Positions 1-7,200 of a stretch of 29,306 bases of DNA are shown in pieces (positions within the stretch are counted from its first letter, which is position 1; every line of letters starts with the position of its first letter). The translations under genes and the position numbers were made by a program. The stretch is taken from NCBI GenBank assembly GCA_964647255.1, contig CAZYGI010000051.1:1-29306 (forward strand), written 5' to 3'. The DNA is from CAWJEL01 sp964647255 (lineage in GTDB: Bacteria; Chloroflexota; Anaerolineae; CG2-30-64-16). The notes below the pieces were generated by a model. That model saw nothing but the letters and a program-made list of their open reading frames with translations, did not search any database and was not told where the DNA came from.

Positions 1-896
1 GCGATGGCGGCGTTGAAGGGTTTGACGAGGTCGGAGCCCTGTTTGAAGATGAAGCCGAAGTCCTCGGCGCCGAGGGGGCCGCCGACGATCTTGAGCTTGT
101 CGGGGTTGGCGCCGATGTAGCCGCGGCCGGACGCGGCGTCGGTGAGGACCATGTCCACATCGCCGGCCAGGAGGGCCTGGACGGAGGCGCCGAAGGTTTC
201 GAAGAGTTTGATGCGCGGGTTCTTCTCGTCGCCGTCGAGCACGTTGTAGACGGCGGAGTAGAAGTTGGTGGTGCCGGCCTGGGCGCCGATGAGCAGCTTG
301 GCGTCGGCGGCGAAGGTCTTGGCGTCGGCGAAACGGGTCTCATCGGCGCGGACGAGCATGAACTGCTGTGAGGTCATGTAGGGGCCGGAGAAGTCCACCT
401 GGGTTTTGCGCTCGTCGTTGATGGTGATGCCATCCATACCGACGTCGAACTGACCGTCCTTCACGGCCGGGATCATGGCGTCCCAGGACGACAGCTTCCA
501 GTCCACCGTGCAGTTGAGCCGGCGGCAGATCTCGTTCACTGCGTCGTACTCCCAGCCCACCCCCTTGCCGGTCTGCGGATCCACGAAGTTCAGCGGCGTG
601 TACGCGTTCTCCGTCACCGCGACCACCGCCCGCCCCTTCAGATCGGGCAGGCGCAGGGTCTTGGCAGCCTCCGCGGCCGCTTCCGGCGCTTGGGTCGGCT
701 GCGGTGCGGCGGTCGGCGCCGCCGTGGGTTTCGGGGCCTCGGTCGGCGCGGGTGCGGTGGTCGGCGCCGGTGCCTCAGTCGGCGCGGGCTGCGCCGCGGC
801 CGTGGGTTGGGGCGCCGGCGTGGCCGTCGGTGCGCACGCGGACAAAACAAGGCTGGTCAGGATGACCAGCGAGAGAACCAACAGGGACTTCTTCAT
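1..896 (-). CDS. ABC transporter solute-binding lipoprotein, family 3 (amino-acid type), 3' end outside window
   Basis: This gene runs off the left edge; 298 codons are visible from the ATG at 896. Residues 1-21 form a lipoprotein signal (MKKSLLVLSL then LSAC, lipid-modified Cys21). Residues 22-75 are a Pro/Ala/Thr-rich linker, as in lipoproteins of Gram-positive-like and Chloroflexota cells. From about residue 85 a periplasmic-binding-protein fold of SBP family 3 begins (AVTENAYTPLNFVDPQTGKG, then WDAMIPAVKDGQFDVGMDGI, then TINDERKTQVDFSGPY), which normally binds polar amino acids or other small solutes outside the membrane. The start is set by AGGGAGGAG a few bases upstream. A short membrane-peptide gene precedes it in the same transcript, and permease and ATPase genes would be expected beyond the left edge. 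The exact ligand cannot be read from the sequence. Confidence 0.93.
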   Translation of the reverse strand, partial: MKKSLLVLSLVILTSLVLSACAPTATPAPQPTAAAQPAPTEAPAPTTAPAPTEAPKPTAAPTAAPQPTQAPEAAAEAAKTLRLPDLKGRAVVAVTENAYTPLNFVDPQTGKGVGWEYDAVNEICRRLNCTVDWKLSSWDAMIPAVKDGQFDVGMDGITINDERKTQVDFSGPYMTSQQFMLVRADETRFADAKTFAADAKLLIGAQAGTTNFYSAVYNVLDGDEKNPRIKLFETFGASVQALLAGDVDMVLTDAASGRGYIGANPDKLKIVGGPLGAEDFGFIFKQGSDLVKPFNAAI

Positions 897-909
897 AAAT
901 CTCCTCCCT

Positions 910-1023
910 TTACTTCTGTTTCCTGCGCCGCGCGACCAGCAACAGGAGCACACCGATCAGCAAGAAGATCGGCGCGGCGATCAGCGCGTGGGCTACCAGT
1001 TCCATCATGCCGGCTGTAAACAT
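910..1023 (-). CDS. 37-residue single-span membrane peptide, unknown function
   Basis: This short ORF encodes MFTAGMMELVAHALIAAPIF followed by LLIGVLLLLVARRRKQK and a TAA stop. It has one long hydrophobic stretch (about residues 8-30) and a strongly basic RRRKQK tail, which by the positive-inside rule would leave the C terminus in the cytoplasm. It lies between a good sigma70-like promoter and the solute-binding lipoprotein gene; its stop lies just before that gene's Shine-Dalgarno sequence, so the two should share a transcript. A GGAG sits about 11 nt upstream of its ATG. I do not recognise a family. It may be a small transporter-associated peptide or a leader ORF. Its composition and placement argue for a real gene, but the short length limits certainty. 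Confidence 0.6.
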   Translation of the reverse strand: MFTAGMMELVAHALIAAPIFLLIGVLLLLVARRRKQK

Positions 1024-1065
1024 GAGTGGGCACTCCATCGGTGCTGTACCAATCACCCTACAGCC

Positions 1066-1094
1066 ATTCTACTGCCTTTCAGAATGCCAGTCAA
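1066..1094 (-). promoter_or_regulatory. sigma70-like promoter of the ABC/membrane-peptide operon
   Basis: Reading leftward, TTGACT (1094-1089), a 17-bp spacer and TAGAAT (1071-1066) match the -35/-10 consensus at 5 of 6 positions each. Predicted transcription start is near 1059, about 36 nt before the ATG of the small membrane peptide. Confidence 0.75.
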
Positions 1095-1101
1095 AGCAAT
1101 C

Positions 1102-1119
1102 CCATGACGCGGGTCATGG
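1102..1119. promoter_or_regulatory. Perfect palindrome between divergent promoters (Crp/Fnr-type geometry)
   Basis: CCATGAC, GCGG, GTCATGG is a perfect inverted repeat with 7-bp arms and a 4-bp spacer. Its centre (1110.5) lies about 41.5 bp upstream of the predicted AOR transcription start and about 51 bp upstream of the leftward start. The arm/spacer geometry is that of Crp/Fnr-family sites (5-4-5 core), although the half-site is ATGAC rather than TTGAT. The regulator itself is not in the window. Confidence 0.5.
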
Positions 1120-1136
1120 TCGGTTCGACCTGCCGC

Positions 1137-1145
1137 TGCTATAAT
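1137..1145 (+). promoter_or_regulatory. Extended -10 promoter of the AOR gene
   Basis: TGCTATAAT is a perfect extended -10 element (TGnTATAAT). No recognisable -35 box stands 16-18 bp upstream; that place is occupied by the palindrome at 1102-1119, which suggests an activator-dependent promoter. Predicted start is about 1152, giving a leader of about 74 nt that contains a heptamer array. Confidence 0.65.
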
Positions 1146-1176
1146 GACAGCGCACATACGCCGGTGGCCGTTATTT

Positions 1177-1211
1177 GCCATACGCCATCGGCCATCAGCT
1201 ATTCGCCACCC
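1177..1211. repeat. Heptamer tandem array in the AOR leader
   Basis: Five consecutive degenerate 7-mers: GCCATAC, GCCATCG, GCCATCA, GCTATTC, GCCACCC. The array ends exactly where the Shine-Dalgarno CGGAGGAG begins, so it forms most of the 5' untranslated leader of the AOR mRNA. Confidence 0.7.
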
Positions 1212-1225
1212 CGGAGGAGTCAACG

Positions 1226-3070
1226 ATGACAGAACTGACTGCGCAGAATTTGAGACAGGCGCATCGCGTCCTCGCCGAATACACCTACACCGTACCCAAG
1301 GTGGATCGCGGCTACGCGGGCCAGACCCTCTACGTGGACATCGCCACCGGTCGCATCGAATCCCGCCCCGTCACCGACGAGATGAAGCGCATCTTCGTCG
1401 GCGGCAAGGGCTTTGGCTTGTGGCGGCTGTGGCATGCCGTCGGGCCGGACACCCGTTGGGATGACCCCGAAAACGAGATCGTGATCGCCTCCGGCCCGTT
1501 GGCGGGCACGATCCTCTACCCCGGCACCGGCAAATCGTTGGTGGTGGGCATCTCGCCGCTCACGAACATCGTGGTGGACAGCAACGTGGGCGGCTACTTC
1601 GCCCCGTTGCTCAAGATCGCGGGCTGGGATGCGCTGGAGGTGCAGGGCAAGGCCGCGGAGGAGGTGGTGATCTTCATTGATGGCGACGCGGGCCGCGTGA
1701 CGGTCGAGACCGCACCGCTGGAGGCCGTGAATACCCACCTCGTATCCGAGCAGCTCACCGAGATGTACGCGCGGGACGCCGGCGACAAGCGCAACATCTC
1801 GGTGGTTTCGGCCGGGCAGGGCAGCGAGCATACCCGCATCGGCTGCCTCAACGTGAGCTGGTACGATCCCAAGCGCGGCAAAGTGCGCGTCAAGCAGGCC
1901 GGCCGCGGCGGGCTGGGCACCGTGCTGCGCGACAAGAAGATCAAGGCGATCGTCTGTCGCCGCAGCGGTCTCAAGGCCGAGGCCAACGCGCCGGTGGACA
2001 TCAAACGCATCCGGGCCGTGGGCCAGCGTATCAACAAGGAGATCGTCGAACTGGACGACGAGCAGAACCGGATGCGCCGCGTCGGCACCGCGCACCTGGT
2101 CGAAATCATGGACGATTACGACCTGCTGCCGGTGCACAACTTCAAGTTCGGCAGCCACCCCGACATGCCCAAGATCAAGTCCACCGTCTGGGACGGCATC
2201 TTCACGCAGACGCACCCCGACTCGTGCATCTACGGCTGCACGATGGCGTGTTCGAAGGGCGTGGACGGCTACACCGTGCGCACCGGGCCGTACGCCGGGG
2301 ACATCGTCACCGTGGACGGGCCCGAGTACGAGACGGTGGCGGGCTGCGGCTCGAACATCGGCATCTTCAACCCGCCCGACATCATCGAGCTGAACTTCTA
2401 CTGCGACACCTACGGGATTGACTCGATCTCCTTCGGCACCCTGACCGCGTTCGTCATGGAATGTTACGAGGCGGGCATCCTGGATCTTGAAAAGACCGGC
2501 GGGCTGGACCTCCGTTTCGGCAACGCCGAGGCCGCGCTGGAACTGCTGCACCGGATGGCGCGCGGCGAGGGGTTTGGAGCGATCGCCGGCATGGGCGTGC
2601 GCGCGATGAAGGCCTATTTCGTCGAACACTACGGCGCCGACCCCGCGTTCGTCCAGGACATCGGCATGGAAAACAAGGGGATGGAGTACTCCGAGTACAT
2701 GACCTTCATGTCGGAGCGGGTCTACAACTTCCAGCGCGTGTTCAACCTGCGCATGGGCCGCGGCACGCGCGAGCACGACGCCATCCCCTACCGCTCGGCC
2801 GGCCCGGTGACGGCCGAGGAATATGAGAGCCGCGCCGAACGCTACGACAAGCAGTTGCGCGAGAAGGCCGGCATTGACCCGGCCGGCATGACCACGGCCG
2901 AGAAGATGGCTGCCACGCGGCAGTGGCGCGAGGCGCAGTACGAGGGGTTGATTGACGCCGTCTACAAACGTCGCGGCTGGACCCCCAACGGCGTGCCGAC
3001 GCTGGAAACGCTGCGGAAGCTGGAGATTGACTTCCCCGAGGTGGTGGAGGTGGTGAAGGGGGAGCTGTAG
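1226..3070 (+). CDS. Aldehyde:ferredoxin oxidoreductase family tungsten/molybdopterin enzyme, probably internally deleted
   Basis: The 614-residue product matches the AOR family, which uses a tungsto-bispterin and one [4Fe-4S] cluster to oxidise aldehydes (or related carbonyls) with ferredoxin. Support comes from the N-terminal pterin-binding region (GGKGFGLWRLW, then SGPLAGTILYPGTGKSLVVG, then NVGGYFAPLLKIAGWDAL), the cluster motif CIYGCTMAC (Cys334, Cys338, Cys342) and the PEYET...GSNIGIFNPPDI region. The start is fixed by GGAGG at 1213-1217; upstream in-frame ATGs fall in the repeat leader. Oddity: the C-terminal half runs from GMEYSEYM (about residue 491) directly into FMSERVYNFQRVFN. In relatives I know, roughly 100 residues lie between these blocks and carry the fourth cluster ligand (a GLCKLPW-like segment). 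Here no cysteine occurs after Cys413. It may therefore be inactive, or the segment may be lost in assembly. Confidence 0.9.
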   Translation: MTELTAQNLRQAHRVLAEYTYTVPKVDRGYAGQTLYVDIATGRIESRPVTDEMKRIFVGGKGFGLWRLWHAVGPDTRWDDPENEIVIASGPLAGTILYPGTGKSLVVGISPLTNIVVDSNVGGYFAPLLKIAGWDALEVQGKAAEEVVIFIDGDAGRVTVETAPLEAVNTHLVSEQLTEMYARDAGDKRNISVVSAGQGSEHTRIGCLNVSWYDPKRGKVRVKQAGRGGLGTVLRDKKIKAIVCRRSGLKAEANAPVDIKRIRAVGQRINKEIVELDDEQNRMRRVGTAHLVEIMDDYDLLPVHNFKFGSHPDMPKIKSTVWDGIFTQTHPDSCIYGCTMACSKGVDGYTVRTGPYAGDIVTVDGPEYETVAGCGSNIGIFNPPDIIELNFYCDTYGIDSISFGTLTAFVMECYEAGILDLEKTGGLDLRFGNAEAALELLHRMARGEGFGAIAGMGVRAMKAYFVEHYGADPAFVQDIGMENKGMEYSEYMTFMSERVYNFQRVFNLRMGRGTREHDAIPYRSAGPVTAEEYESRAERYDKQLREKAGIDPAGMTTAEKMAATRQWREAQYEGLIDAVYKRRGWTPNGVPTLETLRKLEIDFPEVVEVVKGEL

Positions 3071-3072
3071 GC

Positions 3073-3107
3073 AGGACGAAGGATGAAAGCTGAAGAATGA
3101 AGGATGA
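3073..3107. repeat. Heptamer tandem array after the AOR stop codon
   Basis: Five exact-phase 7-mers, AGGACGA, AGGATGA, AAGCTGA, AGAATGA, AGGATGA, fill the space between the AOR stop and a hairpin terminator. Confidence 0.75.
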
Positions 3108-3142
3108 AGCGCCGGGTGCGGATGGCCGTGCCCGGCGCTTTG
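3108..3142 (+). terminator. Hairpin terminator of the AOR gene
   Basis: AGCGCCGGG (3108-3116) pairs perfectly with CCCGGCGCT (3131-3139) around a 14-nt loop with a possible inner CGG/CCG pairing; a short T stretch (TTT) follows. It separates the AOR gene from the toxin-antitoxin promoter. Confidence 0.65.
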
Positions 3143-3154
3143 GCGTTAATTGCC

Positions 3155-3184
3155 TTGACAGCCCTGGGCGGGGTGGCGTATACT
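3155..3184 (+). promoter_or_regulatory. Promoter of the toxin-antitoxin operon
   Basis: A perfect -35 TTGACA (3155-3160), an 18-bp spacer and TATACT (3179-3184). Predicted start is about 3191, about 53 nt before the antitoxin ATG. Confidence 0.75.
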
Positions 3185-3204
3185 TCGGGTGTAGCTGAGG
3201 AACC

Positions 3205-3230
3205 GAGTCTTTCCCAAGATATCGAGACTC
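3205..3230. promoter_or_regulatory. Inverted repeat in the toxin-antitoxin leader, candidate autoregulatory operator
   Basis: GAGTCT (3205-3210) and AGACTC (3225-3230) are perfect inverted arms 14 bp apart, with a GATATC palindrome between them, located just downstream of the predicted transcription start. Many antitoxins repress their own promoter through such repeats; direct binding here is inference. Confidence 0.4.
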
Positions 3231-3243
3231 AAGGAGCACTTAG

Positions 3244-3567
3244 ATGACGGTAGAAATCCAAACAGTCAAGCGCCTGCAAAGCCTGCTCGATCTCTATCGC
3301 GGCGGATATCGCAGCCCTGTCGTGGATCAGGCGGTGGGCAAACTCATCGCGCTCGAAGTCAAGCAATGCCGTGACGAGCTGCAACGGCTCACAACTCGTT
3401 TATCTGATTATGAGCAGCAGTACCACATGCCTTCGGATGAATTCTACCGGCGTTTTCGCGCCGGCGAGTTGGGCGACGATATGGATATGGTGGAGTGGAG
3501 CATTTTCTGGGATATGCACCAGGCTGCCGAAAAACGATTAGCCGGTTTGGTTAAGCAGGCGCTATGA
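3244..3567 (+). CDS. TumA-like antitoxin (partner of TumE/DUF6516 toxin)
   Basis: A 107-residue acidic, mostly helical protein. It starts at an ATG 7 nt after AGGAG and ends in an ATGA overlap with the next gene, the classic layout of translationally coupled toxin-antitoxin pairs. The body QSLLDLYRGGYRSPVVDQAV (residues 12-31), the heptad-like helix EVKQCRDELQRLTTRLSDYE and the conserved-looking SDEFYRRFRAGELGDDMDMV block resemble proteins I know beside DUF6516/TumE toxins. No DNA-binding fold is obvious. Base composition (close to 50% GC) is clearly lower than in the neighbouring genes, and the pair sits between duplicated AOR tails, so horizontal acquisition is likely. The family assignment is from memory and from context. 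Confidence 0.7.
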   Translation: MTVEIQTVKRLQSLLDLYRGGYRSPVVDQAVGKLIALEVKQCRDELQRLTTRLSDYEQQYHMPSDEFYRRFRAGELGDDMDMVEWSIFWDMHQAAEKRLAGLVKQAL

Positions 3568-3944
3568 CCCCGGCAGAATACCTCGCTTCAGTGTTATCTG
3601 AACTCGCCACCAGCGATCTTATCGCCTCATTCGATGTCGTGGAGCAATGGGTAGAGCCTGATGGTGGGTATATCCGCGTTCGCGCATTGTTGACGAACGA
3701 AGATTTTCTGGAAGTCGCGGAGTATTTTGTGGTATCTGGCAGAAAGTGCATTCCGGTCCGCTATCGTTACCAGTGGATGGACGCGCGCCGCCAGCAGATA
3801 CGTAAACGGTGGGATAACGTTGAGCACTATCCAGGTTTGGCCGGGTTTCCTTACCATGTACATTTGGCAGATGGCCAGGTTAAGTCAGGACAGTGCGTTA
3901 GCATTCTTGAACTACTGAAGATGCTGCCGTCGGAACTCACATGA
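3564..3944 (+). CDS. TumE-like (DUF6516) toxin
   Basis: A 126-residue protein overlapping the antitoxin stop by 4 nt (ATGA). The pattern MTPAEYLASVLSELATSDLI, then FDVVEQWVEPDGGYIRVRAL, FLEVAEYFVV, RYRYQWMDARRQQIRKRWDN and finally HYPGLAGFPYHVH matches the DUF6516/TumE family: a beta-rich core with a YRYxW block, an RWDN motif and an HxH near the end. Members are annotated as toxins of type II systems; the molecular target is not something I can state. The His-x-His and the Arg/Trp-Asp-Asn residues are the obvious active-site candidates. It is followed by an overlapping ATGA that opens a third, truncated ORF. Codon use and GC content are like the antitoxin and unlike the surrounding genes. 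Confidence 0.75.
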   Translation: MTPAEYLASVLSELATSDLIASFDVVEQWVEPDGGYIRVRALLTNEDFLEVAEYFVVSGRKCIPVRYRYQWMDARRQQIRKRWDNVEHYPGLAGFPYHVHLADGQVKSGQCVSILELLKMLPSELT

Positions 3945-3982
3945 AACTGAGCATTCGGGACGCTGCGGAAGCTGGAGATTGA
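3941..3982 (+). pseudogene. Truncated third ORF of the toxin-antitoxin operon
   Basis: A third ATGA overlap at the toxin stop opens MKLSIRDAAEAGD, which ends at a TGA only because the reading frame runs into the duplicated AOR tail from about 3960. Its first six residues are the only native part. This looks like the stump of a third co-transcribed gene lost at a recombination junction; it could also be chance. Confidence 0.35.
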
Positions 3983-4022
3983 CTTCCCCGAGGTGGTGGC
4001 GGTGGTGAGGGGGAAGCTGTAG
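3960..4022 (+). pseudogene. Duplicated 3' end of the AOR gene (20 codons)
   Basis: These 63 bases match the last 63 bases of the AOR gene (3008-3070) at 60 positions. In the AOR frame they encode LRKLEIDFPEVVAVVRGKL plus the stop, against LRKLEIDFPEVVEVVKGEL in the intact gene. The similarity continues a few bases past the stop (taggc, ggacga). No upstream AOR sequence accompanies it, so it is a remnant of a second AOR copy or one repeat of an insertion. Confidence 0.8.
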
Positions 4023-4024
4023 GC

Positions 4025-4052
4025 GGACGATAGACGATTGACCATGGACGAT
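4025..4052. repeat. Heptamer tandem array after the AOR-tail remnant
   Basis: Four in-phase 7-mers: GGACGAT, AGACGAT, TGACCAT, GGACGAT. Placement (stop codon, then heptamers, then hairpin) repeats the arrangement at 3071-3142, but the heptamer sequence differs. Confidence 0.7.
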
Positions 4053-4057
4053 GAGCT

Positions 4058-4098
4058 AAGTGCCAGGCGCGACGAGATGTGCCTGGCACTTTGGTTTC
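4058..4098 (+). terminator. Hairpin terminator upstream of the BNR-protein promoter
   Basis: AAGTGCCAGGC (4058-4068) pairs perfectly with GCCTGGCACTT (4081-4091) around a 12-nt loop, followed by a T-rich stretch. The gene-free stretch 3945-4295 holds, in order, the AOR-tail remnant, the heptamers, this hairpin, the promoter at 4123-4151 and a leader with a possible GGCCGC/GCGGCC hairpin (4178-4211). Confidence 0.7.
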
Positions 4099-4122
4099 AA
4101 CCTGGAGTCATCAAATTCCCTC

Positions 4123-4151
4123 TTGACTTCTCCCCTCCCCCGTCCTAGAAT
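4123..4151 (+). promoter_or_regulatory. Promoter of the BNR-repeat protein gene
   Basis: TTGACT (4123-4128), a 17-bp pyrimidine-rich spacer and TAGAAT (4146-4151), the same hexamers and spacing as the promoter at 1066-1094. Predicted start is about 4158, giving a 138-nt leader. Confidence 0.7.
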
Positions 4152-4295
4152 AGCATCATCCTCGAGCATGATTGTCTGGCCGCCCGGCTGATCAACAATC
4201 GGCAAGCGGCCCTCATCTGCATTTCGACCACCACGCCCCTCGTCGTTCGGTTGCATACCTGGCCGCTGCGCCCGTTGCGCAATAAGGGAGGTCCC

Positions 4296-7200
4296 ATGTT
4301 GCCGAAGCTCGGATCCAAGTGGTTTTTCTGGTCTTGCGCGTCGTTGATCGCAACCACCGTCGTGCTGCGTCTGTGGCTCGATGCCGGCGCGGCCGCAGCG
4401 CTCCCTGCAGCCACAGACGCCTTGCCCGTCGTGCAAGTGACGACGCACGAGGCGGAGGACAGCTTACCGACCTTGGTTGAGACGGCTAACAGCAGGCTGC
4501 TGGCCGTGTTTGCACGCTACGGAGCCCTAGGGTCGCGCATCAGCACGGACGGCGGCGCGACGTGGGGGGGCGAGATGCAGATAGATGGGTGCTGCCGCTA
4601 CAACCCCAGCCTGGCCCGCGCGGCCGACGGGACCGTGTGGCTGGCGTATGTCCGCCAGACGGTCATAGAAATCGAGCCGGATAAAATCCAGGAAAAGCGC
4701 GAGATCTGGCATCGCACCAGCACGGATGGCGGCGCCACCTGGACGGCAGAGCGCCAAATTTCCACCGGGTCCACCAACGACGACGATCCGGCCATCTTGG
4801 AGACCGCCGGCGGCGTCCTCTGGGTCGTGTGGCAATCCGGTCGCTCCGGCAACGGGGATCTGTGGTACAAGACCAGCTCCGATCGCGGCGTCACCTGGTT
4901 AGCCGACGTCCGGCTCACAAGCAGCGACCTGTCCGACTCCTCTGCCACCCTCGCGCAGGCGGCCGATGGGCGGATCGTGGTGGCCTGGAACCGGGGGGAG
5001 GGCGCGCTGTTGCAGCGCAGCAGCGCGGACGGCGGGCTGACCTGGTCGGTTGAGCGACAGATCGCGCCGTGCTGCCGGCGCAGCCCAAGCCTGGCCGCGG
5101 CCGGCGGCGGCCTGTGGCTGGCGTACGAGCAGGACGAGGATATCTGGCTTCGCAAGAGCGCCGATAGCGGTGCAACCTGGTCCGCCGAGGCCCGATTTAC
5201 GCACTTTGTGGCGTACGACGGCAGCGCGTCGCTGGCCGCGCTGGCGGCCGGGAGGCCTGGCCTCGCCTGGTCCTCAGCGCGCAGCGGCAACCGGAACATC
5301 TGGTACGGCAGCCCGGGCGAGCGGGAGGACGACAACCCGCCGCCCTACGTTGACTCGATGGGCCATCGGCCTGAGTGCAACCTGGACAGCAACACCGAGA
5401 TCATCTTCCGCACGACTGCGAAGGACGAGACGGGGGTGGCTGCCGTCCACCTGGTCTGGGAGGTGAATGGTGCCGCGCAGCCCGACCTGGTGCTGTTCGA
5501 CGACGGCGCGCACGATGACGAGGCGGCCGGCGATGGCACGTGGGGCGCCCGACTCGGACCGCTTGCTGCGGGCAGCCAGGTCAGCTATCGCGTCCGCGCC
5601 ACGGATACGGACGGCAACACGTCCCTGTACCCGCACCTCAACTCCTTCACGGTGCTGCCGGTCTTCGCCAAGACGGCGGATATCCTGTTCGTGGCCGACG
5701 GCGGGATCTACGACACGGATCGGCTGGGCGGGCGTTACACCGCCGCCCTGGATCACCTGGGCTATCCCTACGACATCTGGGAGACAGGGCGTCGCTGCGC
5801 GCTCGATAGCGCCAGCCTGGGCCAATACGCGGGCGGAACCGTCATCTGGGCAGTCCCCTATGAGGGCCGGCTCATCAACGAGGAGAGCCAGCTCGCCGCG
5901 GTGCAGGGTTACCTTGACGCGGGAGGCAAGCTGTTCGTCACCGGCCAGAACATTGCCCAGCGTCTCTCCGGGTCGGCAAACGCCAGGTTTTTGACGGACT
6001 ACCTGCACGCGACCTTCCGGCAGGATGACTCGCAACTGTATGGGGTGGCCGGCGCGTCGGGGGATCCCATCGGGGATGGCCTGGTGCTGAACCTCTCGGC
6101 CAGCGACGGTGTCATCAACCAATACTCCAAGGACGTGATTGATCCTATTGCGCCGGCCCAGATCGCCTTCACCTACAGGACAGGCGCCAGCGCCGCCCAA
6201 GCCGGGCCAATCCGTTCCGGAGAAGCTGCTGCGGTCGGCCTGGCGCAGCCCGCGCTGACGCCCATCCCAGCGCCTCCAGCATCCCCGGCGCCGACCCCGA
6301 CCGCGAGGCCCGCGCCGACCGCCGCGCCGACACCCCCGCCCGTTGCGTGTCCTGGCCACTGCGGCGCGGGGCTGCATGTTGACACAGGAACTTACCGGGT
6401 CGCCTACCTGGCCTTCGGCTTCGAAGGCATCAACAACGCAACCGACCGTGCGGCGGTCATGGAGCGCGTCCTGGCCTGGCTCCAGGGTCGGGCCCCGCGG
6501 CTGATACTTCTGACCCCTGCCCGCGACCAGCCAGCCGCGGCCGGCCCGATCAGGTTCACCTGGCTCGCTGCGCCCGGTGCGACGAGTTATCACCTTCAGA
6601 TTGATACCACCCCGGCTTTCGACTCGCCTGGCCTGATCAACGAACGCGTGCCCGGCGCGACCTTCACCCGCAGCCTGACGCCGGGCGCGTATTACTGGCG
6701 CGTGCGGGCGCTGTATCCCAGCGGCTGGGGCGACTGGACGGCGGCCTGGCCCCTCCCTGTTGCCGCCAGCGTGACGCCGGTCACGACGGATCCGGCCGAC
6801 GACGCTGCTCCCGCGTTGGTGCAGACAGCAGACGGCGGGCTGCTGGCGGTCTTCGTGCGCAACGGAACGCTGTGGTCCGCCAACAGCACGGACGGCGGCG
6901 CGACGTGGGGAGGTGAAGCGCTGATCGCGGGCTGCTGCCGCTACAATCCCAGCCTGGCGCGGCTGGCGGACGGGACCTTATGGCTCGCGTACGACCGCGC
7001 CGGGGACGTCTGGCGCCGGACCAGCCCTGACTATGGCGCCACCTGGTCGGCGGAGCAACGGCTCACCACGGATCCTGCCGGCGACACCGATCCGGTCATC
7101 TTGCAGGCGGCCGATGGCAAGCTGTGGGCGGTGTGGCAATCCAACCGCACCGCTTATTACTACTCCTCACTCTGGTACAAGACGAGCGCGGATGGTGGCG

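Noticed and set aside
475..1107. 210-residue rightward reading frame and a 70-residue Arg/Pro-rich leftward frame (638-850)
   Set aside because: Both are shadows of the solute-binding lipoprotein's Pro/Ala/Thr linker; composition is that of out-of-frame GC-rich codons and no family features appear.
1220..2776. 518-residue leftward reading frame opposite the AOR gene
   Set aside because: The AOR frame has clear family motifs, a promoter and a ribosome-binding site. The opposite frame is a GC-rich codon mirror with His/Val/Asp-rich nonsense composition.
5274..6593. 439-residue leftward frame inside the BNR gene, and the similar frame 7566-8324
   Set aside because: Antisense shadows of the BNR gene; the sense frame carries Asp boxes and repeated domains.
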